64,000 nt of DNA. It comes from Formicarius rufipectus. Its lineage: Eukaryota; Chordata; Aves; Passeriformes; Formicariidae. The DNA lies in assembly GCA_013399695.1 (NCBI GenBank), contig VXAU01001334.1:652316-716315 (forward strand). Reading direction: 5' to 3'. Numbering within the stretch: the stretch's first letter is position 1; each line of letters starts with the position of its first letter. The position numbers and the translations under genes are program-made. This document shows positions 24,801-39,800 of this stretch, one piece after another. Below the pieces are notes generated by a model that saw nothing but the letters and a program-made list of their open reading frames with translations, was not told the origin of the DNA and made no database searches.

Positions 24801-27800
24801 AGAGAGGCTACAGTCTAGTATCACAGAATATCCTGAGCTGGAAAGGACCCACAATGATCATCAAGTCCAACTCCCAGCCCTGTACAGGACACCCCAAGAA
24901 TCACAACATGTGCCTGAGGATATCATCCAAACACTTCTTGAACTGTGTCGGACTTGGTGCTGTGACCTGGGGAGCCTGACCACCCTCTGGGTGATTGAAC
25001 CACCCTCTCATCTATGCAATGTCGTCTCTAAAATCTAATGAAAGATACCTAGGAAGGGAGATGGAATGTTCAAATGAAGTAGAAATGTCTTCTCTGTTTT
25101 TTCAAAGGGACTGACTATTTGACTTTGCTCATTTCAGTATTTAACTCTGTCCACATATCCTTGAGACAGAAGACTTTTTATTGTCCTTGGGAGTAGTATT
25201 TTAAACATGTACTTAGCTTAAACAATGCATTTTTTTGGTGTGTCATAAAAATTGCCTAACTCAAAGGAGTTTATATTTACATACATGATTTTTATTCTTC
25301 GGTAAAGAAACCAAACTGATGTTTAAAGAAGCCAAACTGATGTTTCTGCTTCAAAGAATTTTTGGGCATGAGTCCTCTGGATTTTTGTTTGTTTTCCTAA
25401 GCAAGTTAATAGGTCTAAAAAGCTCTATTCAGTCTAAACTTCACTTCTTTTTATGCTTTACTTTTATATTATTGGTGAAACTGTTGGCATGTCTGGTATG
25501 AAGCATACCTTCTGCTTCCTAGTTTCTGCTTTCAGTTGTTTGAAAACATGTTGAATATTTACCATATAGATTAAATTTTCACTGATGCTATCTCAGACTG
25601 AATCATATCTGCATTTTTAGGGCATTACTCTTTCATACATCCCATTGCAGTGCATAATCAGGCTTCAGTAGGAAGCTGTGATGTTTCAAGTGGACTTTCT
25701 CACTCAGATGGGACAAGTGAACTGAGAGCAAGAATGTGTCTTTATAATTCCTTTTGGTATATGTACAGCGGAAGAGAGGGAGGGGGGAAAGAAAAAAAGA
25801 AGAAGACATCTATTTCCAGTGCAAAGAAGAAAAAATGCAGAAGTTAAGTGAGACAGGGACTCTTCTTGTTGGTGGATAGAATGACAATGATTGACAGTTG
25901 GAATTATGAGGGCATTTGTCTGGAAAGGAAATAGTCTGAGAGAGTGAAATGCTTGGGAAAGATTCCTGGAGGTGTTTGGCAGCACTAGCAGCAGTGCTAG
26001 AGGACTTAATAAGGAAGCTCAAACACAGTGGGGAAGACACTAGGGAGAGGGATAGTGGGAAGGTACCTGATATGTTTCATTAAGGAAACCAGACCTAGAA
26101 GCTTTTCAGACAAAATCATTAGGAAGGATCTTCAAGGACTGATTGTGTGTGAAACTGAGTTGAAAACTGAGGCTGCCTGAGCTGTCTAAGCATGAAAGAC
26201 TGGTGGAGTAGCAAGGGAGAGGTATATGGGAGTAGATTGGAAGGGAGAGAAAGCAGCGGGGAAACAATTTGTCAGACTAGGGAGACTGACTCGCACATGG
26301 CAACTTAATAGCTGAAAAAGGATGTAAGAACTGGAGTAAGAAGAATGGAGTTTGAAACAGCAGAAAAAAGGTATGAGACAAGCAGGGATGGTGAAGAGAG
26401 AAGATGGGGATAGAGAGAAATTTGGAGAGATTGAGATAAAAAGGCTGAATTCTCAGAGGATGAGCTTTACTGGGTGACCTTTCTTTCAGTGTCTGACTGT
26501 AGACAGCCCTGTGTTAGATCATTCCAGGTTTTCAATAAAGAGTAACTTGAAAAAGGCACTTTCTCATTATATGCTATCCACACATAGGTGATCACCTGCT
26601 ATTGCTGTATGCCTAGCTTAAATAGCAAGGATCTGAAAAAATTCAGCTTGAGGCTCTAAGCTTACTCGTGAGTGCCTCATAGTGACATTTTGGAGAGAAA
26701 GAGGACTAGGGGAATTTAATATGCTTTTTAGAAAGAAAATTATCACACAGACAGAGAAGCCAAACTAAAAGACTTTTACATAAATTGCAGAGTCAAGCAC
26801 TTGGAAATGAGAGGTGTCACTATTTGATTGCCTTTAGACTGTTAGTTCATGGCTTTCAGGCATGAATTATGGGACAGCTTTGAGTTACAAAACCACAAGC
26901 TATCTACAAATAGGATCCGTATGTCTTTGTTGCATGTATTGGTCTGGGAGTGATCCAAGACTGTGAAATGGAAAGGCAGCTCTTTTGGCCATTAGACTTA
27001 TTTAGGCCACAAACTTCTAGGCAGTCATTATTCTGAACTATTGGCTCTCCTTCGTATGGATGAAATATCACAGATGTAGTAATTTCCTTACAATTTTGAG
27101 TGAAGTTATCTTTCTTTGGCTTATGTATCAAGCTGACATTACAGAGTTTTTTGGTAAATGCTTTTCAAAATTTATTTGTAAAAAAATAGAATGCACCCTC
27201 TTGAACTTTTTGTAAGTATTTTTTGTTATTTAATAAGTTATTAAATCAACAATATATTTACTTATTTCTCCTATGTAGTTCGCTGTTCAGCCAAAATGAA
27301 TATTTGAAGCACATATTGCTTAACATTCTGGCTAATGATGTAAAATCAATACTGTATAACACATATCTCTTATAAATGCTTTCTCAGATAACATTCATTC
27401 TTTTTCTTGGCCTTGCCTCATTCCACTACAGATCATGACTGGTATAATTCAGAGCTCATACTTTAGGCTCATGTTGCAGAGAAAAACACATCAGAAGGGT
27501 CTCTACATTCTCTCCCCCCTCCCCTCACCCCACAACTGACATCTGCTGAGGAACTGGAACAAACTAGTTCCAACCAATCTTTAGCTATTCCTTATGTGAG
27601 ATTTCCATTTTGGAGGAAAGCAGATGCCTAATAAATAATCCCTGACATGACCTAACTGGTACTGAGTCTCATGAAGTGTTTTTCAGTGTACTTAACAGTG
27701 GAATCTTTGATTAAAGTCTGCAAAAATAGTGAATTTATATGTACAGTGGGGGTGTGTATATATAAGCATGTTTTCAGACCTACACACTATATACAACCAT

Positions 27801-30800
27801 TTATATCTATACATTTATACGTAAGTAGTGGTGGGAAATTTTCTTTTTCAAAAGATACAGTCAGGTTACATACTTCAGCAGATATGCTAAGTAATACTAC
27901 CACTGAGTATTTCAACATCAGGTGTTTGCAGTCTCTACAATTTAATCTTCACAAATGTCCTACAGACATAATGTATGCCTTCATTTATCTCTACCATATG
28001 TAATAGGACATGACATCTGCTTCCAATTAGAGTTTTGTTGCAGAGAATATATTTTTCCTTTTGCCATTTTTGTTGTTGTTGTTTTTTTTAATAGCTTTGC
28101 ACATGGTTCATAAGCCTTAAAGAAACTGTAATATTTTTCAATTAGTAAATGTCACTTGCTGTTATTCTAGGAAATTAAATACACACTTACCATAAGTGAG
28201 ACTTTTTTAGAAGCACGATACTGAAGATTTTATTTTAAACAAACCTCTTTCTCAAAAGCATTTTAAAATCAGCCGTGTTTAATGTTATTCTGCAAATTTC
28301 AATGGCTAAGAAACTTTCTATTGTGAAAGAAACAAAACTAGGTTTCAAAGACCTAATTTTTCACTATTTCACTTTTTGTTCTCCTCTGTGGATCATTAGC
28401 TGACCTTGCTTTAAAATAATTTTTTTTGTAGGTGATATGGAAATGCCCAATCAAAAGAAGTTCTCTAATGATTTTAGCATCCACTTAAATCCAGATTTGG
28501 ATGTCATGTGTAATGAAGGAAACTCTTGCAGATATGCTAGAAATGCAATTTTATAATTTTCTGTATAAGGGATCATAAATCACATTTCAATATCCTTAAA
28601 GGATATTTTGGATCATTCCATGTATGCAACTATGGCAGGATCATCCCTGAGCCAATTTAACTAATGAAACAAGTGTTCTGGCAATGAGTCTCCTACAAGT
28701 GGCGAGAGTGCTTTGAAAAGCAAAAGTCTTACATATGATAACAGCAGAGCAACAGGTACTAGTTTCTAGTGTGGCCTGGTCAGGGGCTTTTAATTGAACA
28801 GATCTCCTGACGGTGATGCTGGATTTCCTGCTCCCTTGCTTTAGCTGGCTGCCAGCAATTGTTAAGTGAGCCACCACAGAAAATATTTCCCTTGGAAATT
28901 TTGTGTTTTTAAAAACCATGGATGTTAGACCCAGAGACTGGTTTGTAGTATTAAATAAGAGACTGACAGCTGTTTTGGCATGGGGGAATGGCACAAGGCC
29001 AGCAAAGCCCAGTTCAACTTTCCTAATTTCCCTGGCTTTAAGCCATGCCAGGGGTGAGAGGATGTATTCCCAAGTTAATGTCAGCAAGTGGCGTGAGCCA
29101 GCTGCTCCTCATGGAACAGAGAGCCAAGCACGGTAACGAGCTGGCTCTGCCAGTAAGGACTCTGTCCGACAGGGCACAGGGAGGGAGAAGGGAAGGCCCA
29201 GAACCCACAGCTCGGATCAGTCCCCAGTCCAGACCTCCAGGTGAGCCTGTGAAGATGAAGCACAGTCGGGTCCACAGTGATGGAGCCAGGCTAAGGGCAA
29301 GCCAAGAATGTGACCACAGGTCAGGAGTAGGTCTGGTGACAGAAACCAGGGTCAAGTAGTGCCCAGCAACCAGCAGGCAGGACTGCAGAGTCGAAACTGA
29401 GCTGAGGTCAAGCTGAGAAGTAGTCCACGGATCAGAGTCTGGATCAACGTATTCCATGGCCAGGCACAGCCATGGTTGTGATAGAGCTGTTATCAGGCAT
29501 ACACCTACAATCAAACCAGCTCAGACAGGTTCTGAAGGACCTGAGCTGACCTGGAATGGAACAACTGACCTGTGCCCGTAGGCAGGGGTGTGGGTGGAAG
29601 TCCCAGGTGAGGCTGTTCAGAATCATTTATACCTTTTGATGCCCTCAGGGCCCTGAGAAACTTTGACCTGATCTTGGAGAGTATGGAAGTGAAGAGAGAG
29701 GTAGGAATGTTTTGTTAAGACAAGTAACCAGCAAAAAGGAATAAAAGTTGCATGTTAAACTGGGCATGTTAAAAGTGCATGACCCAGGCAAAGGGGCAGC
29801 TGTGTTAGATAGCAAATCTTGCTAGAGACAGTCTTAAGCAGTTTGGAATCAACTGGTTACACAGGAAATAGGCTGACCTGCCTTCTTTTTCTGGGTGCTA
29901 TATGGCACATAACCTTTTATTTGGAAGCCTGCTACCTCTCCTTCCTCTTTCATTTTGCCTTCCCCCAGGCCTCACTCCCAAATTCCCCCGAAACTCCTAT
30001 TTCATCTAATTTTCCCTCTTCATTCCCACTCCTGAGATTTCTACTCATGCTCTAAAGAGTCAGGAGAGTGGTGCTGAGTGGTATTCAAAACTTCTAAGAG
30101 CAGCAGCCATTCCAGTCAGGTGTACGTGTCTAATTCCCAAGTCTGTTGTGTTCCAACCTCACAGCAGGTGTACACCGTGATGCAGAGCCCAAACGAGTTA
30201 AGTTTGGCAGCTAAGTGGCTTCCAGTCCTTGACTTTGACACAAGTGCCTCACTAAGTGAATGTGTTTTACCAGTTTAACCTTAACAGAACAGAATTAGGT
30301 CTTTTGTAACTGGTGCCTTGTGGTTTACAAAAAAGATCTTGAGCCAGTTTTAGAGGTAGTGAAATGGTATTTTCTGATCACAGTCTGTATCAGATCTTCT
30401 AACTGGACAACTATGGGAGAGCACACTGACTACTTATAAATATGAACATTGTAATGAATTGATGACTGATGTATGAGAGACATAATTACACAGGAATCAC
30501 ATGATGCATGTCAAAGAGGAGAGAAACTAATTCTTGAGGTTAGCTGCCTCAAAGTGCTGCCATGCTGTATTGGGGTGTTAGAATATGACTCTGTCTTGGG
30601 AAAGCATACTAGCTCATTTGGTTGATAGTAAGAGGCTTCGTTAACACCTATGGTGTGAGCTAATTTATTGGTTTTTTTCAAATATTTCTAACTTTGCTAG
30701 AAGCACAATGCAGACCTATGTTATCGAAATAATCCATGGGGCTTGTGTAACTGCTAATTTAAGCCTAATTTATAATGTAACAATTATGTATTTTTTCAAT

Positions 30801-33800
30801 ATGTGTATATGATAATAATATACAGTATAATTAGGAAAAAGGACATGGAATTATGGAGGAAAAAATATTTTGGATAATATATAAAAATAATGTGACAATT
30901 AGAAGTATGGAGAAAAAATATTGTCACATGTAAAAGCACAATGTTTCCTGCAAATATTTTACTGTCTGTTCACTTAAATTACTGTTTGAATATTTCTATT
31001 TTGTTGGAATTTTTTTCTTCTTCTTCTCTAGGCTTCTGGGCCCGTGACATAGGCAAAATGATTGACTTGCAGCACCCTCTCATACCTGTTCATCATCAAT
31101 ATGTTGTGACATCAACTATCCCTGAAGTGAAAGCCCTAAAAAGAGAATTGCCGGTGATTCGTGACTTAGAAGGATCATATTATCTAAGGCAAGAAAGGGA
31201 TGGTCTTTTATTTGGTCCATATGAAAGTGAGGAGAAGATGAAGCTGCAGGACTCATGGGTAACAAATGGAGTCCCACCAGGTAATTAAGAACATTGAATC
31301 TTTAAATGTTATGAGCTCAAGCACACATTTTACTATGTATGAATCCCAGGCTGTTGTGCGGCCTTATGGGATGGAAAATACAAAATATTTGCAATTACGT
31401 GGTTGTAACGCAGAAACTTTTTCAAAAAATAATTGGAACTCTAATGATAAAAGAGAATAGAAATATGAATGTAACATAGGAAAAACCTACTTGAAATGGA
31501 CACAAAATACACATCTACAACATAATCTTTGCCAACTTTCTAAAGAGGAGGCTGTGCTTTGTGATCAGGTGCAGTCACCAAACCCCCAATATATAACCTT
31601 TTTGCGCTGTATAGATATTTTCTTAGGTTACAGTTCTCTCCGACATACAGACAGGGGCTCTGGATTTTTGCCGTTCCTGCAGGACAGTGTGATTGTCAAG
31701 TAGGAACAGCAAAGGAATGTCTTAAAAAAATGCTGTGATGGATATAACTGCAAGAGAGCTGTAGATTTGTGTAGGATACAAAGATATCCTATGTCGTGCA
31801 TCTGCTTACTAAAAAAAAAATATATAAATTGCTTTGTTACATCTGGATTTCAGCTCTTCCTTCACTTCCAGACAGGAAGTTATACTAAGTCAATTGTGTT
31901 GCTGTTTTTCAAAAACCCATGTTTCCCAAGGAAGAACAGTCAACATTGTTCAGTTTTGGATAGCCCTGTTTTTAGCTCCGAATTTGTTGGCCTCCAGTAG
32001 CATCAAGTGCCTCTACAGAATGATGGTCAGCAATGCTTAGAGCCTCGACAGAGGGGTGAAATAATTCACATGATTTCATGGAAATTATAAGCAGATACAG
32101 AAAGTATGTTTCTTCTTCTTGTCAAATTATTGTCGTATTGAGAAAATAAGTGGGTCTTATTAATGTAGAAGACAGTTTCTGTGTTCCTTCACTTCCTTTC
32201 TACTTCATTGTTGAATTTTCACGACCTTAGGGTTAAATAAATATGTATAAAGGATACTGTAATTGCAGTGACAAATAAACTTGATCCTGTAGGTAAGTAG
32301 GGATTTATGCACATCATGTTTCTTGTGTAGATTGGCAAAAGCTTGCACGTACACACTGATTAATTCAATATAATTTTTACATATACAGATTGCATAACTG
32401 TGTTTAAAACGTATGTTTTTTCAGTGTAAGTAAGTATATAATAAGAGTCAAATGTTTGCACAGGTTTCGGAAAAGAACTCTTTGAGTCTGATTTAGACAG
32501 AATAATGGAGCATATTGAGGCTGCTATGGAAATGGTCCCTGTTTTGAGAAAAGCAGATATCGTAAACACGATTGCAGGTCCTATCACCTATTCTCCAGAC
32601 ATTCTTCCTATGGTGGGACCACATCAGGGTGTCAGAAATTACTGGGTAGCTATTGGTTTCGGGTGAGTAAGTTCTTTGTGACAACTGTTGTTTGTCTGTC
32701 TGACTGTGAAAATGGCAGGGAACTCAAGCTTTGCACATTTTTATGGGTTTGGGCATTGTTTTGCACATACTGTGTGTAAAATGTAATTTGAAATAGGCTT
32801 AACTACCACAACCTGTATAATATAATCTCATCCTTCTCTCTTACTTCTTCTTATAACTCTCACTAATTTTTTTTTCTCTGCTTAATCTGGAGACCAACAT
32901 CTATGACAGTTCATAAACAGCAAGAAGTGGGTAGTGCTTCGTACTGTCTGTGCACCAAGTCAAAGTCACAAAAGTGCTTGGGTTTTCAATACACTTTCCA
33001 GTTATTTTTGTATATTGCTTTGAATTACACTATATTTACAGCTGTGAGCAGTGTGTAAGCTGGTTTCACCAAAGCTGGGCAGAGGTAAGTGGTACAGGGA
33101 GAACTGCTAATGTGAAGCATTAATTTTTGGGCAAAGAACTGAAGGCATACTAAGCAGAAGACCAGCATTCTGTGTGACTGACTGCTTGAAGGATACAAAC
33201 CCAGTAATGTTTCTGACTTTTGAAAGTTAAGCTGAAAAATTACATTGCTGGGTGTTGGAGGAAAGCAATCAAAGAAGGCAGTGCAACAGTAGAAGTAAGC
33301 AGTTTACTGTGTCACTCAGAAAGCAGTGTCATTCACCCACCCATTATGATATTCCACTTGAATGCAATTTGCATCTTATTTATTATGACTATACTGGAGT
33401 CAGTGTCAAACACTTACTGACATCTCTGATTGTCTTAGTTTGACCATTGATTCAAGATGGATAGAATGAACCAAATACAATTCCAGGTGCATGTTATTGA
33501 ACACGTTCTGTTTACATTGTTTTTCCAATTGCCTAATTTGCTGTTCAAAATCCAGCTCAGCTTTTTCCAGTTTTCTTTCATTCCAAACCAAACAGACCCT
33601 CAGATCATAAGATAAGGCAGTATCACTAACATGCTTTCTGAGGCCCTCAAAATAAAAGGGCTTGGTAATTTTGCAATGATTCATTGTGAAAGGTATTCAC
33701 CTTTGCTGCTTGGATTTTTTAAAAAAATAATGTTATCTTTCAGTAACATTTGCAGAACTTACAGTTACAAAAGTGGTTTGCCTAGACCTTGTTCACCAAA

Positions 33801-36800
33801 AAGACTGTTTAAGTTCATTACTCTGTGGCCAGACTTTGGAGTATGTTTTTCTTCACTGGTGTCAATGGGAGCAGAATCAAAATTCCATATATGAAACACT
33901 GAAGACTAGTGTTTCATGTTTAAGATTCTTTAAACAACTTATTTCAGAACTTTGATTAATCTCTAAATGTTTAGATACAGGTCCAAATTGTGTAGCTGTC
34001 ATTGGATTGCTCTGTCTGCTTTTCAGGGACTTTTGACTCTGTTCAATGCTTATGGGTCACTGCAGTGTTTCTACCAGTGTTGTAACTTTTTGTGTGCATT
34101 AGCAAATCCTTATCTCACAGTCAACTAGCAGGGACATTGTGACAGAGCACTTAGTGCTGTTGGATTAGAGGATTTTTATTATCTAAAATTAGCAGTTTGC
34201 TAGGCATTTTAACATGCAAAGAAGTTAAGTATAGTTAGCAGAGTGTGTAGTGCTATTTATTATTAACGTTGCTCAATACTCTCCATTTTTATTTACTTAC
34301 AGCTTTGAAAATGTTAGCAAGAGTAGGCTAGGATCTTATTCAGAAAAGTTTAATGCAAAGCAGGGTAACCATTCCATAACCTGGGAAAAAGACACTAGAA
34401 TGGGGATCACAGTGTGCGAAGACTCAGATTTCCTAGGGAAAGGAATGGAATGAGTCAGAAATGGGTGAGAAGCAAGGACTCATAAGTAAGATGTGAGAAT
34501 ACAACAGGAACATTGGGGAAATAATCTGTCAGGGCTTGGAAGGAAAGAAGGAGAGTTCCTTCCAGAGAAGGACATTTTCTGTTCACTAAGGAAATTTTCT
34601 CTAAATTATATGAGGTCTGAGATTCCTACACTGTAATACTCTTCACAGTTACTTGTAACATCCTATCCCTGAACAACGTATTTCATTCTGGCGCAGCAGA
34701 ATTGCAGTGGATGTATTCATACAATCAGCTCTCTATTATTTGAGGTAATGAGGGATTTGGGTATCCTGTGTAATGTAAAGTCTCTGACAATGTAGGCCCA
34801 GTTAGATATACCGAAATCAATAGGTTGTGCAGAATTGGTGCTGCAAAGCTCTGCAGAGTGCAGAGACCACTCAGCCCAGGTGCAGGGCTGCACCTGTAGT
34901 AGCAGGGCAGCACCCCCTATGCTGTCTTGCTCCTGAGGTTACCCTGCCATCAGCTCAGCAGTCTTCAGCTGAAGCTAAAACCTTCATTGTATTTGGTCTG
35001 TCACCACTCACAAGCGTACATTGGTGTCTTTGCTGTTGTTCCTGTGCGTTTGGCTGCAGTGGATGGTGCAGAGAGGCTTAAACTGGCTAACACTGGAGCT
35101 GTACTTGAAGGCAGCATAGCCATGGTCACAGAGCTTATACCTAGGAGTAATTAAGAGTTGCTTAATTGAATTAACACCATGAACACTTGCAAAGAGTCAG
35201 TTTACAAGAACTCATCCTTGCTGCATCACTGTGGTGATAGAAGCTTATGCTGAGTCCCAAGATTTGTGCTGAACAGTCCAAAGGGGTGTGATTGGCAGAA
35301 TTACTTCATATACTTATTTATTACTTATCTCTTATTTATTAAGATCCCACTATATCAAAGTAATGTTATTTATATTGTGGATTCATTCTTTGTATACATA
35401 TGCATTAGAATAAAGTCATTGCTTCTTTTTTTTTTTTTCATAAGATCCTTACCTGTTTTAACTGAGGACAGACTTCAGAATGCAAAGCTGATGAGCAGCA
35501 ACTGAAATTTGTTTTAGCTTCCTATTCTGCATGAGTATCTATGGTTTAATTGCTGCATGTTAAGCTAAACTTGGTTTTGAACAGTTACTATTTTTGCAAC
35601 AATTTTTCAGTTGTGCTCATGGGGGCATTTCACAAATAGCCAAGAATTTCTTTTCACATCTTGCCTTGGCAGAAGGATATTCTGACAAGTTTTTTAGACA
35701 TGGCAAACTAATTCACAGAAGTATTAAAAAAAAGTTTTAAGTCACTTGATATTAATGATTATTTGTCATTAAACATTTCAGTGTCAAATCAGAGGTGCCT
35801 GTAGCTTCACAATACATGGTACTGCTTGATAATACACAGACTGAATAGCAGCATGCACATATTGCAGCACCACAAAGTTTTGTGTCCCCAGTTTTCTGGC
35901 TCAGGTAACCTCATTAGGAGCACATTTCACACACTTTTCCCTATGGATGTCAACCTATCAAACATTTTGATTTTGTTAGAATTATGTACAAAATGTAGAA
36001 GTAGAGAAACCTGAAATCTCTTTTTTACTTTTGAACATCTACCTTTGCTGACTAGAGTTGTTTCTTTAAAGTGTGTTTCTGGCAAGATATTTCATCCTTT
36101 ACACACTCAATATGTAGAAACAGGACACACTTTTGCTACAGAATGGTAGCAGAGAATTTCTACACATTTCTTTTATTAGCATAAGCATTCTAGAACTCTC
36201 TTTGTAGTTGTAGTGGAGAACAGAGAAGATAAATCAGGTGAGAAAAGGCAATTCTCAAACATTGGCACCATTGCAAACAAGTCTTCTATTTCTATCCCCA
36301 GTTCCTCTACATTCCCTGATTTTCTGTGTACCAATATAAAAGTACTGCTGGAATTTAAAATTCCTTAAAGCAATTTCTGTAGTGTTCTCTTTTGCTGTAG
36401 TGACTTTTGCTGCTGTTGTTCATCACTGGAATGTAAATATCACTGTAGCTGCTAGAATGTCTCAGTATGGATTTCAAATCTGAATCTGGTTTAATCAAAC
36501 TTGATTGAAAAAGAAGAGGTATTCTGTGGCTAGGAAGTGTATTTAATGAGCATCAGAAGTTTGAAAACTTTCTTTAGTATTGAATGGTAATTTTTCTGGA
36601 AAAGATGATTGAATTGTGAATTTTGAAGGCCGAAAGAGCTTGTTACAATCTCAAGCACTGCAGCTGCTGTACATTCGGAATGACATTCTGCTGCTTACAG
36701 TAGAGCAGTAGAAATACCTGTTAATGAAGTATGTTATCTTGGAAAACAAGACAAAACAGAACAAATAGTTAAAAAAAAAAAAGTGAAAAATTTAAAATAC

Positions 36801-39800
36801 TCCAGGGTCTGTGTTAGTAGTATATGGTAACACTGATTTTGAAAAACAAAACATAAAAAGCTTGGAACTGCAGAAATTTTTCCTGTTTTTAAGGTATGGC
36901 ATTATACATGCTGGTGGCGTGGGAAAGTATCTCAGTGATTGGATCCTTGAGGGGGAACCTCCATTTGACCTGATAGAATTGGATCCGAACCGCTATGGAA
37001 AGTGGACCACCACAGACTACACAGCAGCCAAAGCAAGAGAATCTTATGGTTTTAATAACATTGGTAAGAAGGTATTTTTTGGATACATTTATGTCCTGAG
37101 AGATATTCCAGCAAAGTCTGCCTCTAGATTTCTCTGTTTATATACATGTTTTCTGTCCCAGTGATAATATTAGTATGCCATGGCTTTTGAGGTCTTTTTG
37201 TTTGCTTGTTTTTTTCTTTTCCCCTCTAGTTGGTTACCCTAAAGAAGAAAGATTTGCTGGGAGACCAACAGAAAGAACCAGTGGGCTGTACCATTTGCTA
37301 AAGTCAAAATGTTCGATGGGCTTTCATGCAGGATGGGAGCAACCTCATTGGTTCTACAAACCTGGAGATGAGACTGGATACAAGTAAATGAAAGATTACT
37401 CTTTTTTTTTTTTTTTTTTTTTGTCCCCTGAAAAATTGTCATGATAGCAAAAGCCAGCTGAGTTAAATTTATTAAGAGGCAGACATTTATCATTCATTTC
37501 AGCTACAGGTATCTATTAGATAGATCTTCTATTCTTGCTTTTCCCATAGTTTAAGGCACATTTTGTGCTCATAATGCAGACATTTTGAAACACACATCAA
37601 GATACCCTGTAACTGTTATAGATTGGTATAGCAGGGAGTAATCTAGCTCAAGGAAGAGTTCGGAAAACAACTTGTTCATTATGTGTATTTTTCTCATTTC
37701 TTATTATTTTATTAGCAGCACAGTACAATATTTTCATGAAAAAGCTCATTCCTCTCTGCATAATTGTCTGGAATTGAGAAGCTTGATCTTATTTTCTTTT
37801 TTTTACTCTTCTATGATTGCCCACATGTTACCTGACGGCATCAGGGAGCTTCCAGCAAATAAATATTTTCCACTCCAGGAATACTGGAGTCCCAATCTAA
37901 ATGAGGATCATAAAGGAATAAAGATACACACTTTGCTGTTCAGAAATAAAGCCTTTGACACTTTAAACTTAAATAAATGTTAAAGGATTTTAATTATTAA
38001 GCTGTGTTAGACTAAGGAAAATATTGGGTAAGTTCCCTACAACTAGGAAAGTCTTTCTTCTCTGGATGATTATTAAACTGAAGAAACTGAAGACTATGTT
38101 TTGCTGAAAAGAGCACAACATTTTAAAATTATATTTAATGTTTCTAACTGCTCTATTTCAGACCCAGTTTTCAGCGCACAAATTGGTTTGACCCTGTAGG
38201 TCGCGAGTATAAGCAGGTTATGGAAAAAGTTGGTGTGATTGACCTGTCACCATTTGGCAAGTTTAGAGTAAAAGGCACAGATTCTGTTAAGCTGCTGGAT
38301 CATCTATTTGCAAATGTTGTTCCAAAGGTAAATGGGGCACTGATAACCGGTGTAATGTAGGATTTAGACAGACCAACTCTGTTTCAGACATGGAAAATGA
38401 ACCACAATATTGTTGCCATATCTTGCAGATACCAAATGTGCAGATTCTTGGGAGAAATCTCTGTGTCAGATGTATTGCACTCAGTTTAGAGCACAAATGG
38501 TGGAGTTTATACTAGAGTAGCCCCAAGCAGAAGCACCTTTTGGCACAGATCATTGAATCAGAATGGTTGAGGTTGGAAGAGACTTCTGCTTGTCATCTTG
38601 TTCAACCTCTGTTCAAGCAGATCACCTGAAGCTCATTGCCTAGGACTATGTTCAGATGGCTTTTGAGTATCTCCAAGGATGGCAGCTCCACCAACTCTCT
38701 AGGCAGCTGGTTCCTGTGCTAAATCATCTTTCCAGTAAAAGGACATTTCCTTAGATTCAGACAGAGCCTCCTGTGTTTCAAATCTATATCTAAAAAGTGC
38801 AAGTGAATCTCACCTGGAATCTTTATAGTAGAATAGCTTGGCAGCTACTTGCCTAAAACTGTGCTGTACTGTGGCAGCTTGAGGCAGCAGAGCAGAGCAG
38901 TAGAAGGTGCTCTTGCCTGGCCATAGCTGGATGTTGTATTCTTCCTGAATTCCCAAGCAAACAGTTTTGCTGGTTGTTTTTTGCAAATTTTACTCCTGCT
39001 TGTTTTCCTCTACCTCATACCAACTCTGTTTTACAGCTGGCTGTGTGGTGCAGAAAGGGTTGCAAATATTGAGGAGATTCAGCTTTCACCTCACACCTGT
39101 CCTTTTTTTCACAAATGTAACTGTTCATAGATCCTCATAGTGTGATCCTGTGCTCAAAAAAGGCACACTGTGACAAACTACCCCAAGTTTCTTATTCTTG
39201 ATCTTCAATTTTTCATATTGTTCCATGAATCATTTTATCTTTCTGCCTTGTCAGCCACTCTCATTTGGTGACTTTAACTTTAGAGATGCAGCTCCATCAA
39301 GCAAAGTATCCCTTTCTGAAGTGCCATAGACTTGGGGTTTGCTCATTTCAGCCCAGAATTTCTTTAAGTATTTGTAGTAGGTGCTGGTTTTCATTGCTTG
39401 AAACACTAAAAGGAGGAAGCATAGGGAAACAGTAGGTACACTGAGACTGTAGTTATTAAGGTAGGTAAGTTCCTCTCAAAGGTCAAAGGCAACTTAATGG
39501 GAAGGATGTACACGAGATTTGTATCTTAGGAGAAAGAAGAACCTGAACTGCCATGTAATCATATTTTTTTACTGTATTTATTTTGTGATAACAATATAGA
39601 TGAACGTTTGAAAGTTTGTCTTCTGTCTAGCTTGGGGTGGAGGCAGGGTAATTGTGTCATGAAGGGGCATGGATGACACTTGCTGAATATATTTATATGG
39701 TGGAGGAAAATCAAGATTAGACAGGAAATTATGAGAAGAAATTGAGTGCTTTCTATGGAATTTAGTCAGCTCTAATAAGAAGAAAAAGAAAGCTATATGG

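Larger units (their letters stand above)
24498..31031 (+). other. DMGDH intron 5 (6.5 kb)
   Basis: Holds a CR1 fragment at 24821-25030, a purine-rich stretch at 25770-26460 and an unclassified GC-rich segment at about 28640-29640. The rest is AT-rich with no gene seen. Confidence 0.7.
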
